NCBI RefSeq assembly: GCF_007827695.1
Contig: NZ_VITA01000011.1
Location: forward strand, 62,001-126,000
Direction of reading: 5' to 3'
Source: Sinorhizobium medicae
Lineage (GTDB): Bacteria > Pseudomonadota > Alphaproteobacteria > Rhizobiales > Rhizobiaceae
DNA length: 64,000 nt
Shown here: piece by piece, positions 26,795-35,696 of the stretch
How positions within the stretch are numbered: the first letter of the stretch is position 1
How the letters are laid out: each line of letters begins with the position of its first letter
Notes under the pieces: model-generated
What the model was told of the DNA's origin: nothing
Database searches by the model: none
What the model saw: the letters and a program-made list of their open reading frames with translations, nothing else
Made by a program: the position numbers and the translations under genes

Positions 26795-27295
26795 TTATAG
26801 CGTGTGGTATCCACGGTCCACATAAATAAGCGGCGGCTGCTTCTCGCCGAGCTGGACGTCGACCACTTCGCCGATGAGGATGAGATGCGTCGCCACGATC
26901 TTGACTTCGATCAGGCGGCAATCGAAAGCAGCGATCGCATCGACGAGGATAGGCGCGCCGGTCGTGCGCTGCACCCATCGGCCGAGGGAAAAACGTCGCT
27001 CCATGTCGAGCTGATCGCGGCCCGAAAAGGCGTGAGCCAATGCGTGATGCCTGTCGCTCAGGAGGTTCAGCGCAAAACCGCCCCCGCGCGAGAAAATATC
27101 ATTGCGCCGATTCGCCGCGTTGAGGCAAGCGAGCACGGTAGGCGGATCGTCCGATACCGAGCAGGACGCGGTGATCGTCACGCCTCGCCGCTCATTGCCA
27201 TCGGCCGCAGTGATCAGCTGCACATGCGACGACATGCGGCTCATCGCGTCACGGTAGGTTATCGGGTCCAGCCGGGTTTTCTCCAACACACACAT
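26795..27295 (-). CDS. Flavin reductase domain protein
   Basis: 166 residues of the flavin reductase-like (RutF/HpaC) family, small FMN/FAD proteins that use NAD(P)H to reduce flavin for a partner oxygenase. Recognisable parts are GVTITASCSVSDDPPTVLACLNAANR, FALNLLSDRH and HLILIGEVVDVQLGE. The ATG at 27295 has GGAG 5 nt upstream. It is the first gene of the minus-strand maturation operon. Its partner is not evident; a role in supplying reduced flavin to the cofactor pathway would be speculative. Confidence 0.87.
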   Translation of the reverse strand: MCVLEKTRLDPITYRDAMSRMSSHVQLITAADGNERRGVTITASCSVSDDPPTVLACLNAANRRNDIFSRGGGFALNLLSDRHHALAHAFSGRDQLDMERRFSLGRWVQRTTGAPILVDAIAAFDCRLIEVKIVATHLILIGEVVDVQLGEKQPPLIYVDRGYHTL

Positions 27296-27432
27296 CTCGC
27301 TCCGGAACGGATATCTCGCACATACATAGACTCTCGCGAAAAATATGAAACCCGGCGAGGCGAGAATCTTGCGGATCGGCGGCACCTGGGAACAAGTCAG
27401 CGACAATGCCTGCAATGCCTCTATCTTTTCCT

Positions 27433-27460
27433 TTGACGAGCGCGACGACATCCTTAAAAC
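27433..27460 (+). promoter_or_regulatory. Possible promoter of the solute-binding protein gene
   Basis: TTGACG (27433-27438), 16-nt spacer, TAAAAC (27455-27460), 25 nt before the ATG. The leader would be under 20 nt. The match is moderate. Confidence 0.35.
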
Positions 27461-27485
27461 ATGGCGCTCGATAGCGGGAAAAAAC

Positions 27486-28574
27486 ATGCGGAAACCAATC
27501 GCCACCAGCATCCTAGTCGCCGCGCTCACGCTGAGCGGCCCTGCTTTCGCCGCCGGCGTAAAAATCGCCGTCGTAGCGCCCGCAGAAGGGCCCTTCGCCG
27601 CGTTGGGCAAGCAGATTTCTGCCGGAGCAGCATTCCAGGCCGGCGATCGTGGAAGCCAGGTAATCCCGATCAACGAAAGCTGTGATCCAGCGGGCAGCGA
27701 TGCGTTGACGAAAGCTCTGCTTGCGAGCGGCGCCGAAGCCGCGGTCGGATTTCTTTGCACCGAAAGTCTGGAAGCCGCGCTGCCGGCGCTCGCCGGAGCC
27801 GGCATTCCGGCCATTACCGTCAGCGTCCGCTCGGATATCCTCATGGAGGACGCGCTTAAGAAAAACTGGCCGTTCTACCGCCTTGCGCCCAGTGGAAAGT
27901 CGGAAGCGGCAGCGGTCACCGATGCCATCGTCTCCAACTGGAAAGGCAGGCCACTCGCACTCATAGATGACGGGACGATCCAAAGTCGCGAACTGGTGGA
28001 AAGTGTACGCAACGGCTTGGCCGAGATCGGCGTCACCCCCGTTTTCACCGACACCTACCGCCCTTCGCAGGAACAGCAGGTGAGCCTCGTGCGCAGACTG
28101 GCGAAGAGCGGTGCAACGCATGTCTTCACCGGAGGTGACCGTAACGACACCGCGGTGATTGCGCGCGACGCGAAGGCGGAAAATGTTCCAATTACCCTTC
28201 TCGGCGGCGATACACTGAAAGCCGCCGATCTCGACGTGCCGCTGGAACACGGCGTTCTCGCCATGACCATACCTGATCCCGCCCGTTCTGCGGAAGCCGC
28301 GCCGGTAGCGAAGGCGATGCGTGCAGCCGGGATCGAGCCGGAAGGCTATGTGCTTCCAGCCTTTGCCGCGGTGTCCCTGCTCGAACAGGCGAAGGACCAG
28401 GCAGAAAAAGATGACAACACGCTCGCCGTTGCTCTGGCGAAAGGGTCCTATACGACAGTCCTCGGGCCGATAGGGTTTACTCGCTCGCACGAGCTCGCCG
28501 AAACTCCCTTCAGGCTTATGCGATGGCAGGATGGACACTTCGTCGATGCAGCCAATAATGGCACGACCGAATGA
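27486..28574 (+). CDS. Periplasmic solute-binding protein, branched-chain amino acid type
   Basis: 362 residues with a signal peptide (MRKPIATSILVAALTLSGPAFA, cleavage after AFA). The mature part is a type I periplasmic-binding fold (KIAVVAPAEGPFAALGKQ, INESCDPAGSDALTKALLASGAEAAVGFLC, FTDTYRPSQEQQVSLVRRLAKSGATHVFTGG). Family members bring amino acids or related small molecules to an ABC importer; no permease or ATPase gene is adjacent. The gene overlaps the peptidase gene that follows by 4 nt (ATGA), so the ligand may relate to that enzyme. An open frame reaches further upstream but lacks a signal peptide. Confidence 0.85.
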   Translation: MRKPIATSILVAALTLSGPAFAAGVKIAVVAPAEGPFAALGKQISAGAAFQAGDRGSQVIPINESCDPAGSDALTKALLASGAEAAVGFLCTESLEAALPALAGAGIPAITVSVRSDILMEDALKKNWPFYRLAPSGKSEAAAVTDAIVSNWKGRPLALIDDGTIQSRELVESVRNGLAEIGVTPVFTDTYRPSQEQQVSLVRRLAKSGATHVFTGGDRNDTAVIARDAKAENVPITLLGGDTLKAADLDVPLEHGVLAMTIPDPARSAEAAPVAKAMRAAGIEPEGYVLPAFAAVSLLEQAKDQAEKDDNTLAVALAKGSYTTVLGPIGFTRSHELAETPFRLMRWQDGHFVDAANNGTTE

Positions 28575-29578
28575 TGCAGAAGGGCGCCAGAAATCTGATC
28601 ACGGACGTTCCGGGCTTGCTGGTGGGCAATGCTGAAGACCATCACCTGAAATCCGGTGTCACGACGGTGCTCTGCGATCCACCGGCGACGGCGGCGGTTC
28701 AGGTATTGGGTGGCGCCCCCGGCACGCGCGAAACCGACCTGCTCGCTCCGCACAACATGGTGCAGGCGGTCGACGCCATCGTGCTTTCCGGTGGCTCGGC
28801 CTTCGGCCTTGACGCAGCCTCCGGCGTGCAGGCGGCACTGCGCGAGATGGGGCGCGGTTTCGCCGTCGGGCCACACCGCGTACCGATCGTGCCTGCGGCG
28901 ATCCTCTTCGATCTTGCAAATGGCGGCGGCAAGGATTGGGCGCGCTACGCTCCCTACCGCGAGCTCGGCTACGAAGCGGCATATGCCGTATCCGCGGATT
29001 TCGTCACAGGCAGTTCCGGCGCAGGTACGGGCGCGCTCACGGCCACCTTCAAGGGAGGCCTCGGCTCAGCCTCGACGGTGCTGGCCAACGGAATCACGGT
29101 CGGTGCGCTGGTGGCGGTGAATGCCTTCGGTTCCGCGACCGTTGGCGAGACACGCCATTTCTGGGCCGCGCCCTTCGAGATGGAAAGAGAGTTCGGCGGG
29201 CTTGGCCAGCCATCGCCCTGGCCGGCGGACGCCGCTACCCCCCGGTTCAAGTTTCGGGAGCGGCAAGTCTCCCCGGCAAACACGACCATCGCCGTCATCG
29301 CCACCGATGCGTTGCTCAGCAAAGCGGAGGCGAAGCGGCTGGCAATCGCAGCCCATGACGGCTTTTCGCGCGCGCTCTGGCCCTCTCATACGCCGCTCGA
29401 CGGCGATCTCGTCTTCGCGCTTTCGACCGGCACGAGTGGAAAAGCTCCGTCGCTTCAGGATTCCATCGATCTCAGCGCCGCAGCCGCCGCCACTATGGCC
29501 CGCGCGATCGCGCGCGGCGTTTATGACGCATGCGATACAGGCAACGATCTGATACCAGCCTGGTCGGCCCGCTTCTGA
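28571..29578 (+). CDS. P1-family (S58) aminopeptidase, DmpA-like
   Basis: 335 residues. Self-processing N-terminal nucleophile hydrolases of this family cleave N-terminal amino acids, D-amino acid amides or beta-peptides. The proposed cleavage/nucleophile segment NTTIAVIATDA is near residue 237, and VLSGGSAFGLDAASGVQAALRE and GSSGAGTGALTATFKGGLG are family-typical. It has no signal peptide, so it should act in the cytoplasm. The four-base overlap with the solute-binding protein gene points to coupled expression: import of a peptide or amide followed by hydrolysis is a reasonable guess. Confidence 0.88.
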   Translation: MMQKGARNLITDVPGLLVGNAEDHHLKSGVTTVLCDPPATAAVQVLGGAPGTRETDLLAPHNMVQAVDAIVLSGGSAFGLDAASGVQAALREMGRGFAVGPHRVPIVPAAILFDLANGGGKDWARYAPYRELGYEAAYAVSADFVTGSSGAGTGALTATFKGGLGSASTVLANGITVGALVAVNAFGSATVGETRHFWAAPFEMEREFGGLGQPSPWPADAATPRFKFRERQVSPANTTIAVIATDALLSKAEAKRLAIAAHDGFSRALWPSHTPLDGDLVFALSTGTSGKAPSLQDSIDLSAAAAATMARAIARGVYDACDTGNDLIPAWSARF

Positions 29579-29734
29579 TCCCCGCGCCGGTTGTTCGGGA
29601 GGCTCCGCAATGCTACTCCATACGGTGAATCCCAGCCGATTCAAACAACATGCCGCGGATCAAATACAGCACAGATTTTCGCGTGTCTGACGGATGCGCG
29701 GCGCTGTACGGCGCGGGAAAGAGCCGGAGCCCTG

Positions 29735-30415
29735 ATGATGACCCACCCCATTCGCATTGCCCCGTCCATCCTGGCGGCCGACTTCTCCAAGCTCGGCCAG
29801 GAGGTTCGCGACGTCACCCAAGCGGGCGCCGACTGGATTCATCTCGATGTCATGGACGGGCATTTCGTGCCTAACATCACGTTCGGACCCGATGTCATCA
29901 AGTCGCTGCGCCCGCACACCCAGGCGACCTTCGACTGCCACCTGATGATCGCGCCGGCCGACCCCTTTCTCGAGGCATTTGCGAAGGCCGGTTGCGATAT
30001 CATTACCGTTCATGCCGAAGCAGGTCCGCATTTGCACCGTTCGCTGCAGACGGTGAGGTCCCTCGGAAAAAAGGCCGGCGTCTCGCTTAATCCGGCGACG
30101 CCGGAGGACGCTCTCGAATACGTGCTTGACACTGTCGACCTCGTTCTGGTCATGACGGTGAATCCGGGATTTGGTGGGCAAAAATTTGTCGACGCGACCG
30201 AGGAGAAGATCCGCCGGATAAAGGCAATGATCGGTAGCCGTCCGATCGAAATCGAGGTGGATGGCGGTATAGCGCCTGAAACGGCAGCAGTCGCGGCCAA
30301 AGCGGGTGCCAACGTACTGGTCGCGGGCTCAGCCATCTTCAAGGGCGGCTCCGTCGAATCCTATCGCGGCGCCATCGAAACGCTACGCGCACGGGCGGAA
30401 AAGGCGCGCGGATGA
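29735..30415 (+). CDS. rpe: Ribulose-phosphate 3-epimerase
   Basis: 226 residues. Interconverts ribulose-5-phosphate and xylulose-5-phosphate in the pentose phosphate pathway. Signature segments: [28 protein letters not shown] with metal-binding His and Asp, [13 protein letters not shown] and [15 protein letters not shown] lies 5 nt before the ATG at 29735; a second ATG follows immediately. The stop overlaps the DUF2259 start by 4 nt. Confidence 0.95.
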   Translation: MMTHPIRIAPSILAADFSKLGQEVRDVTQAGADWIHLDVMDGHFVPNITFGPDVIKSLRPHTQATFDCHLMIAPADPFLEAFAKAGCDIITVHAEAGPHLHRSLQTVRSLGKKAGVSLNPATPEDALEYVLDTVDLVLVMTVNPGFGGQKFVDATEEKIRRIKAMIGSRPIEIEVDGGIAPETAAVAAKAGANVLVAGSAIFKGGSVESYRGAIETLRARAEKARG

Positions 30416-31167
30416 AATTTTGCCCGACAACCGCAAGCATGATTGCCGCCGCAAGCGCGATGGCGGCCGCGCTGACCGCATCGGGTGCCGCGGCCGGCGA
30501 TTATGCCGCCTTTCAACCCATCGGATTTTCGTCTGACGGCAACGTCTTCGCCTTCGAGGAATACGGAATCCAGGACGGCTCCGGCTTTCCCTATTCAACG
30601 ATCTACGTTCTCGACACGAATACAGACCGCTTCCTGCCGGGCGCTCCTGTGCGCGCCGTCGAGGAGGAAGACGGCGCCCATCTGCACAGAGCGCGTCGTC
30701 AGGCCAACAAGCGCTCCGCGCCCCTCATCGACGCTTACCGTCTCCACGACACGCCGGGAGTGCTCGCCGCCTATAATCCTGTAACGGAACTCGATGCGGC
30801 GCCGCGCACCCTGACCTATTCGTCATTTCCCGCCGATCCATCCTTTCGAAAGATCTATTCGCTGAAGCTCGAAGAGAAAACCTTCGAGCCGGAAGGGATC
30901 TGCAAGGAATTTCTGAAGGAGGTCAAAGGCTTCCGCCTCACGATGAACAAACAGGCCGGCAAGCCGGTGGCGCAGGTGCTCGAAGACGATCAGCGGATTC
31001 CGCTCAGCCGCCGCTGTCCGACGGGCTACCGCATCGGTGCCGTCGTGACCCATGTCAATACCGATGGGTCCGAGGTTCACGCGGTGATGATCCTTGTCGA
31101 GTCGCTCGGATTCGAAGGTACGGCCGACGGGCGCTGGATCGCGGTGCCGGTACGGATTCCCGGCTGA
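30412..31167 (+). CDS. Secreted DUF2259 protein
   Basis: 251 residues with an N-terminal signal peptide (hydrophobic stretch 8-28, cleavage near GAAAG). The mature part begins [33 protein letters not shown], the hallmark of DUF2259. These proteins are periplasmic and of unknown function. It is coupled to rpe upstream and shares a TGATG stop/start with the membrane protein downstream. Confidence 0.82.
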   Translation: MKFCPTTASMIAAASAMAAALTASGAAAGDYAAFQPIGFSSDGNVFAFEEYGIQDGSGFPYSTIYVLDTNTDRFLPGAPVRAVEEEDGAHLHRARRQANKRSAPLIDAYRLHDTPGVLAAYNPVTELDAAPRTLTYSSFPADPSFRKIYSLKLEEKTFEPEGICKEFLKEVKGFRLTMNKQAGKPVAQVLEDDQRIPLSRRCPTGYRIGAVVTHVNTDGSEVHAVMILVESLGFEGTADGRWIAVPVRIPG

Positions 31168-31724
31168 TGGAGGGGAAAACCGCCGTCGGGGAGAAAGTCT
31201 TCACAACGGACCAGAGCCGGCCGGAGCGTTTCCGCCTTGCGCACTCGGTTCCGAACCTGCGGGAAACGGTCGTGGGCGCGCTGTGCTGGGGTTTCATGAT
31301 GGCGCTGTCGGCATGGCTCGCATTGTGGTGCCGTGAAACCGACGCGGCTTTCCGTCTCGAGGCCATCCTTACTCTTTACGCAACCGGCGGGCTCATGGCC
31401 TGGCCGCCCGCGCTATTTGCCGCTCGTTGCCTGTCGCAGAACCGAACTGCCGAAACACGCTTTGCTGCCTTTTTCCTGTGCCTCGCCGCGGCGACGATCG
31501 GGACGACGGCATTCCTCTTCGCGCTCGACTACCGCTCTTTCTATGCACAGTGGCATGCAATGACTGGAACCCGCACCTGGCTGTTCCAATTTGCGTTCAC
31601 CTCGCTTGCCGCCTTCTACCAGTTCCTGGTTCTCGGCGTTCGCCTTTACCTGCCCCTCGGAGCCGTCGCGCTCATGGCCGCAAGTCTGCTGCTCGCGCGA
31701 TCGGACGCACGGCAACGGCGTTGA
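31167..31724 (+). CDS. Hypothetical membrane protein
   Basis: 185 residues. I do not recognise the family. About four hydrophobic segments are visible (near 37-55, 66-86, 98-117 and 145-178) after a polar N-terminal 30 residues. There is no signal peptide and there are no enzyme motifs. The ATG overlaps the DUF2259 stop by one base, so it belongs to the rpe transcript. Confidence 0.75.
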   Translation: MEGKTAVGEKVFTTDQSRPERFRLAHSVPNLRETVVGALCWGFMMALSAWLALWCRETDAAFRLEAILTLYATGGLMAWPPALFAARCLSQNRTAETRFAAFFLCLAAATIGTTAFLFALDYRSFYAQWHAMTGTRTWLFQFAFTSLAAFYQFLVLGVRLYLPLGAVALMAASLLLARSDARQRR

Positions 31725-31788
31725 GCTTAGCCGCCATCTTTGATAGAGGCACTGCCATCCCTCCACTCTCGACGAAAGCTTGAAGCCC

Positions 31789-33096
31789 ATGATCCCCCGT
31801 TACTCCCGGCCGGAAATGGTGGCCATCTGGTCGCCGGAAACCAAATTCCGAATTTGGTTCGAGATCGAGGCGCATGCCTGCGATGCCTTGGCCGAAATCG
31901 GCGTGATTCCCAAGGAGGCCGCGAAGACCATCTGGGAAAAGGGTGGCGCCGCCAAGTTCGACGTCGATCGCATCGACGAGATCGAAGCGGTCACCAAGCA
32001 CGATGTCATTGCCTTCCTGACCCATCTCGCCGAATTCGTCGGTCCCGACAGCCGCTTCATTCACCAAGGCATGACCTCGTCCGACGTTCTGGATACCTGC
32101 TTCAACGTTCAACTCGTCCGCGCGACGGATCTCATGCTCGCCGATCTTGACAAGTTGCTCGAAGCGCTGAAGCGGCGTGCCTTCGAACACAAGGACACGG
32201 TGACGATCGGCCGTTCTCACGGTATCCACGCCGAGCCGACCACCTTTGGTGTCAAACTTGCACTGGCCTATGCGGAGTTCGACCGGTGCAAGCAACGCCT
32301 TCTCGCCGCCCGCGAGGAAATTGCAATCTGTGCGATTTCCGGAGCAGTGGGCACCTTCGCCAATATCGATCCAAGGGTCGAGGAGCACGTTGCAAAGGCG
32401 CTTGGCCTCAAGCCTGAGCCCGTCTCGACCCAGGTGATCCCGCGTGATCGCCATGCGATGTATTTCGCGACGCTGGGCGTCATCGGCTCCTCGATCGAGC
32501 GTCTCGCAACCGAGATCCGGCATTTGCAGCGCACGGAGGTCCTGGAGGCGGAAGAGTATTTCTCTCCGGGTCAGAAGGGCTCTTCGGCGATGCCGCACAA
32601 ACGTAACCCGGTGCTGACGGAAAACCTGACCGGTCTTGCCCGCATGGTTCGAGCCTTTGTCGTTCCGGCCATGGAGAACGTCGCGCTATGGCACGAACGC
32701 GATATCTCGCATTCCTCCGTCGAGCGCATGATCGGCCCGGATGCGACAGTCACGCTTGATTTCGCTCTGGCGCGCCTCACGAGCGTGATCGACAAGCTTC
32801 TTGTCTACCCGGAGAACATGCTGAAGAATATGAACAAGTTCCGCGGGCTTGTTCATTCGCAGCGCGTTCTCCTGGCCCTCACGCAGGCAGGCGTGTCACG
32901 CGAGGACGCCTATCGGCTCGTCCAGCGCAACGCCATGAAAGTGTGGGAGCAGGGTAAAGACTTCCTCGAAGAACTGCTCGCCGACACTGAAGTGCGCGCG
33001 GCACTCTCCGAAGAGGAAATCCGTGAGAAGTTCGACCTCGGCTATCACACCAAGCATGTCGACACGATCTTTCAGAGGGTCTTCGGCGCCGTTTAG
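31789..33096 (+). CDS. purB: Adenylosuccinate lyase
   Basis: 435 residues. Acts twice in purine synthesis: on SAICAR and on adenylosuccinate. The fumarase-superfamily signature GSSAMPHKRNP is near residue 265 and includes the mobile catalytic serine; TSSDVLDTCFNVQLVRA and TIGRSHGIHAEPTTFG carry substrate-binding and catalytic histidine residues. I use the ATG at 31789; a TTG three codons earlier is possible. It is not co-directional with purC by proximity: three unrelated genes lie between. Confidence 0.95.
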   Translation: MIPRYSRPEMVAIWSPETKFRIWFEIEAHACDALAEIGVIPKEAAKTIWEKGGAAKFDVDRIDEIEAVTKHDVIAFLTHLAEFVGPDSRFIHQGMTSSDVLDTCFNVQLVRATDLMLADLDKLLEALKRRAFEHKDTVTIGRSHGIHAEPTTFGVKLALAYAEFDRCKQRLLAAREEIAICAISGAVGTFANIDPRVEEHVAKALGLKPEPVSTQVIPRDRHAMYFATLGVIGSSIERLATEIRHLQRTEVLEAEEYFSPGQKGSSAMPHKRNPVLTENLTGLARMVRAFVVPAMENVALWHERDISHSSVERMIGPDATVTLDFALARLTSVIDKLLVYPENMLKNMNKFRGLVHSQRVLLALTQAGVSREDAYRLVQRNAMKVWEQGKDFLEELLADTEVRAALSEEEIREKFDLGYHTKHVDTIFQRVFGAV

Positions 33097-33119
33097 AGCG
33101 TTCTGTTTTAGCGCTGGTT

Positions 33120-33163
33120 TTCGCCCGCATCTGACATCCGATGTTCAAATGCGGGCGAAGTCT
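33120..33163 (+). terminator. purB: Probable terminator hairpin after purB
   Basis: TTCGCCCGCAT (33120-33130) pairs perfectly with ATGCGGGCGAA (33149-33159) around an 18-nt loop, 23 nt after the purB stop. Only a weak T-tract (GTCTTT) follows. Confidence 0.45.
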
Positions 33164-33226
33164 TTAGCAGTCCTTTAGGTGCTCCATGAGAAGATCGAAC
33201 CTGCGCAATCTGGTTCCGAGGAAGCC

Positions 33227-33532
33227 ATGGTTTACAAGGAAAGCGTTCAGCGGGCCGCTCCACGCGAGCGGACCAGGATAACCGGTTCGGTAACCTGCAA
33301 GACGGGCTCCAGCAACGGTGTCGTTGTCGATCTTGCCGGCGAAGGAATTTGCTTCCAGCTGCTTTTCGATATCGGCGCCAGAATCGGCCAGGAAGTCACG
33401 ATTCGAAGCGAGGAGCTTGGCTTTCTTTCCGGCATGGTGCGCTGGGTGCGCGGCGACAGGATCGGCATCAAGCTGAACCTGAATTCGAACACGGCCGCCC
33501 AGATCTCGTCCTATTACAAATTCTTTCGCTGA
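33227..33532 (+). CDS. Single-domain PilZ protein
   Basis: 101 residues. PilZ domains bind cyclic di-GMP through an RxxxR and a (D/N)xSxxG motif. Here an RERTR segment at residues 13-17 fits the first, while the second reads DLAGEG, with alanine in place of the conserved serine, so binding may be weak. ATG at 33227 has GAGGA 4 nt upstream. The GGDEF enzyme at 8.9-10.1 kb could supply the ligand, but no link is shown by sequence. Confidence 0.8.
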   Translation: MVYKESVQRAAPRERTRITGSVTCKTGSSNGVVVDLAGEGICFQLLFDIGARIGQEVTIRSEELGFLSGMVRWVRGDRIGIKLNLNSNTAAQISSYYKFFR

Positions 33533-33550
33533 TTGGTTCGATAACCGATT

Positions 33551-33595
33551 GAGAGACGGGACGTTGAAGACGATGAACGTTCCAACGTCCCTCTC
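33551..33595. terminator. Hairpin between convergent PilZ and DUF2189 genes
   Basis: GGGACGTTG (33558-33566) pairs with CAACGTCCC (33583-33591), extended by GAGA/TCTC after a three-base bulge. Its place between two stops suggests a shared terminator, although there is no T-run. Confidence 0.4.
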
Positions 33596-33601
33596 CGAGC
33601 G

Positions 33602-34411
33602 CTATCGTGCCGTCCCGGGCGGCACGACCAGCTTGCGGTAGAGATGCCACGTGGCATGGCCGAGGATCGGCATGACCACGGCAAGCCCCACGAAGATCGG
33701 GATAGAGCCGATCACCAATCCGGCTGCGATGATCAAACCCCACAAGGCGACCGGTACGGGGTTGGCGAGCGTCGCCCTGATCGACGTCTCGACAGCCGTC
33801 AGCGCACCCACGTCTCGATCGAGGAGCAGCGGGAAGGTCACCACGCTGATCGATAGCACGACGACCGCAAAGACGAAGCCGACGAGATTGCCGACCAGGA
33901 TCAGGTTCCAGCCCTGCTCCGTGCCTATCACATTGTTCCAGAACTCCGAGATCGTGGCCGGAGGCGTCGGCCCGAACATGGTCGTGTAAAGGCCTTGGGC
34001 GACCAGCAGCCAGACAACGAAGATGACGAACAGAATGGCGGCTACGGCAAGGATCGACGGGATCGCCGGATGGCGATGCAGCCGCATGACATGCGGCCAA
34101 CGCGCATCCATGCCGAGTTCCCGGCGCCTGCTGACCTCGTAGAGGGCAATGGCAGCAACCGGCCCGATGAGGGCAAAGCCGGAGGCGAGCGGATAAAGCA
34201 GCGGCAACATGTTTGCTCCCGCGCTCCACGTCATCAATACGACGCCGGCGATGGGATATATGAGACAGAGAAACACATAATGCGACGGTTTCTCCCGGAA
34301 ATCATCGAGCCCGAGACGCAACGCGTCGAACACATCTGCAATGCCAATCTTTCGTATGCCGGGATGCGTGACAGTAGGATCTGCCCCCGACAGAACATGG
34401 AAGGTTGTCAT
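33602..34411 (-). CDS. DUF2189 multi-pass membrane protein
   Basis: 269 residues with about six membrane helices. The start TTFHVLSGADPTVTHPGIRKIGIADVFDALRLGLDDF and MDARWPHVMRLHRHPAIPSILAV are typical of DUF2189, sometimes annotated as cytochrome c oxidase subunit I-like, a label not supported by conserved haem ligands. The function is unknown. GAGG precedes the ATG. It is transcribed divergently from the RBBP9-like hydrolase. Confidence 0.8.
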   Translation of the reverse strand: MTTFHVLSGADPTVTHPGIRKIGIADVFDALRLGLDDFREKPSHYVFLCLIYPIAGVVLMTWSAGANMLPLLYPLASGFALIGPVAAIALYEVSRRRELGMDARWPHVMRLHRHPAIPSILAVAAILFVIFVVWLLVAQGLYTTMFGPTPPATISEFWNNVIGTEQGWNLILVGNLVGFVFAVVVLSISVVTFPLLLDRDVGALTAVETSIRATLANPVPVALWGLIIAAGLVIGSIPIFVGLAVVMPILGHATWHLYRKLVVPPGTAR

Positions 34412-34567
34412 GGCTCACACTCCTCAACGAACCAGAGCGGCCACGGACCGCGACAGCGGCGTAACAAAAAGGCCGCTGCCGAACCGCGACCGTAAAGGCG
34501 ATTATACATAAAATGCCGCGTCTGTCGCCTCCGCCTTGACTTCGGCCTTTTTCGTCGCCAAATCGCG

Positions 34568-35128
34568 ATGATCATGAAGGTTTCCGAAACTCACATCCTC
34601 ATCGTACCGGGTTACACCAACTCGGGTCCGAACCATTGGCAGACCCGATGGGAGCGCAAGCTGTCGACCGCACGCCGTGTCGAGCAGGCCGAGTGGTCGA
34701 AGCCGGTGCGGGAGGATTGGGTGGCCCGCATGATCGAAGAGGTGAATGCCGCCGAGAAGCCGGTCGTCATCGTCGCGCATTCGTTGGGCGTTGCCACGGC
34801 GATCCACGCGCTGCCACACTGCACGCAGCCGATTGCCGGCGCGTTCCTGGTCGCCCCGCCGGACGTCGCCAATCCCAAGATCCGGCCGAAGCACCTCATG
34901 ACCTTCGGCCCCTATCCGCGCGATCCCCTTCCCTTTCCATCGCTCATGGTGGCCAGCCGCAACGATTCCTTCGGCTCTTACGAGCACGCCGGCGACATCG
35001 CCAATGCCTGGGGATCACTGCTCGTCGATGCCGGAGATGCGGGCCACATCAACACCGAGTCCGGCCACGGGCCCTGGCCAGAAGGATCGATGGTATTTGC
35101 TCAGTTTCTGAGCCGCCTGCGGGCTTAA
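34568..35128 (+). CDS. RBBP9/YdeN-family alpha/beta hydrolase
   Basis: 186 residues. Small serine hydrolase: ILIVPGYTNSGPNHWQTRWE at the start, nucleophile in AHSLGV, acid in the MVASRNDSFGSYEHA segment, and histidine in GDAGHINTESGHGPW. Family members are esterases of unknown natural substrate. ATG at 34568 or two codons later. A bidirectional gap separates it from the DUF2189 gene, and it converges on the DUF1476 gene. Confidence 0.85.
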   Translation: MIMKVSETHILIVPGYTNSGPNHWQTRWERKLSTARRVEQAEWSKPVREDWVARMIEEVNAAEKPVVIVAHSLGVATAIHALPHCTQPIAGAFLVAPPDVANPKIRPKHLMTFGPYPRDPLPFPSLMVASRNDSFGSYEHAGDIANAWGSLLVDAGDAGHINTESGHGPWPEGSMVFAQFLSRLRA

Positions 35129-35341
35129 CGCTAAGCCTGACCCAGACCCGCTGCCGCAACTCGGAGATAGTCGAGAATGGTTTTCTGAAGCCTGCTCGGC
35201 AACCAGTTCTCCCGCACGGTGATACCGATGGTCCGCGTCCGGAGCCGGCTGCGCACTCGAGAAGAACCTGCAAAATAATGGCACTACCACATTTCCTTCA
35301 TCAAACAGATGAAGTTCAGGCGACCAATCCGCCAAGGCCTA

Positions 35342-35363
35342 CCGCCCGGTCGCATCCGGGCGG
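35342..35363. repeat. GC-rich hairpin between convergent genes
   Basis: CCGCCCGG (35342-35349), loop TCGCAT, CCGGGCGG (35356-35363), 18 nt past the stop of the DUF1476 gene. The perfect 8-bp stem may act as a 3'-end barrier; no T-run. Confidence 0.4.
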
Positions 35364-35381
35364 CGACATGCGTGCATCAAT

Positions 35382-35696
35382 TCAGCTTTTCTGAACCTGC
35401 GTGACCGCTTCCGAGAGCAATTCCACCATCCGGAGGCGAATGTCGTCGTCCGAAATGGCTACGCCAGCCGCGTCGAAATCGGCCTTGATCTTGCGCACGA
35501 CGTCCTCATGGCCGGCTTCCTCGAAGTCTGCGGCGACGATTTCGCGCGCATAGGCCTCCGGGTCCGACTTGGCGAGAAGACCGGCCGCCCAAAGGCCGAG
35601 CAGCTTGTTCCGGCGCGCGACGGCCCTGAACCTCAATTCCTCGTCCAGCGCAAACTTCGCCTCGAAAGCCTTCTCGCGGTCCTGCATCGTGTTCAT
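35382..35696 (-). CDS. DUF1476 protein, ATP synthase F1 inhibitor zeta-subunit homologue
   Basis: 104 residues. DUF1476 contains the zeta subunit that blocks ATP hydrolysis by F1-ATPase in alphaproteobacteria such as Paracoccus. The conserved N-terminus MQDREKAFEAKFALDEELRFRA, which carries the inhibitory region, is intact, followed by NKLLGLWAAGLLAK and the C-terminal four-helix region. The inhibitory strength differs between species, so activity here is not certain. I use the ATG at 35696 with GAGGGA 9 nt upstream. It is divergent from purC. Confidence 0.87.
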   Translation of the reverse strand: MNTMQDREKAFEAKFALDEELRFRAVARRNKLLGLWAAGLLAKSDPEAYAREIVAADFEEAGHEDVVRKIKADFDAAGVAISDDDIRLRMVELLSEAVTQVQKS

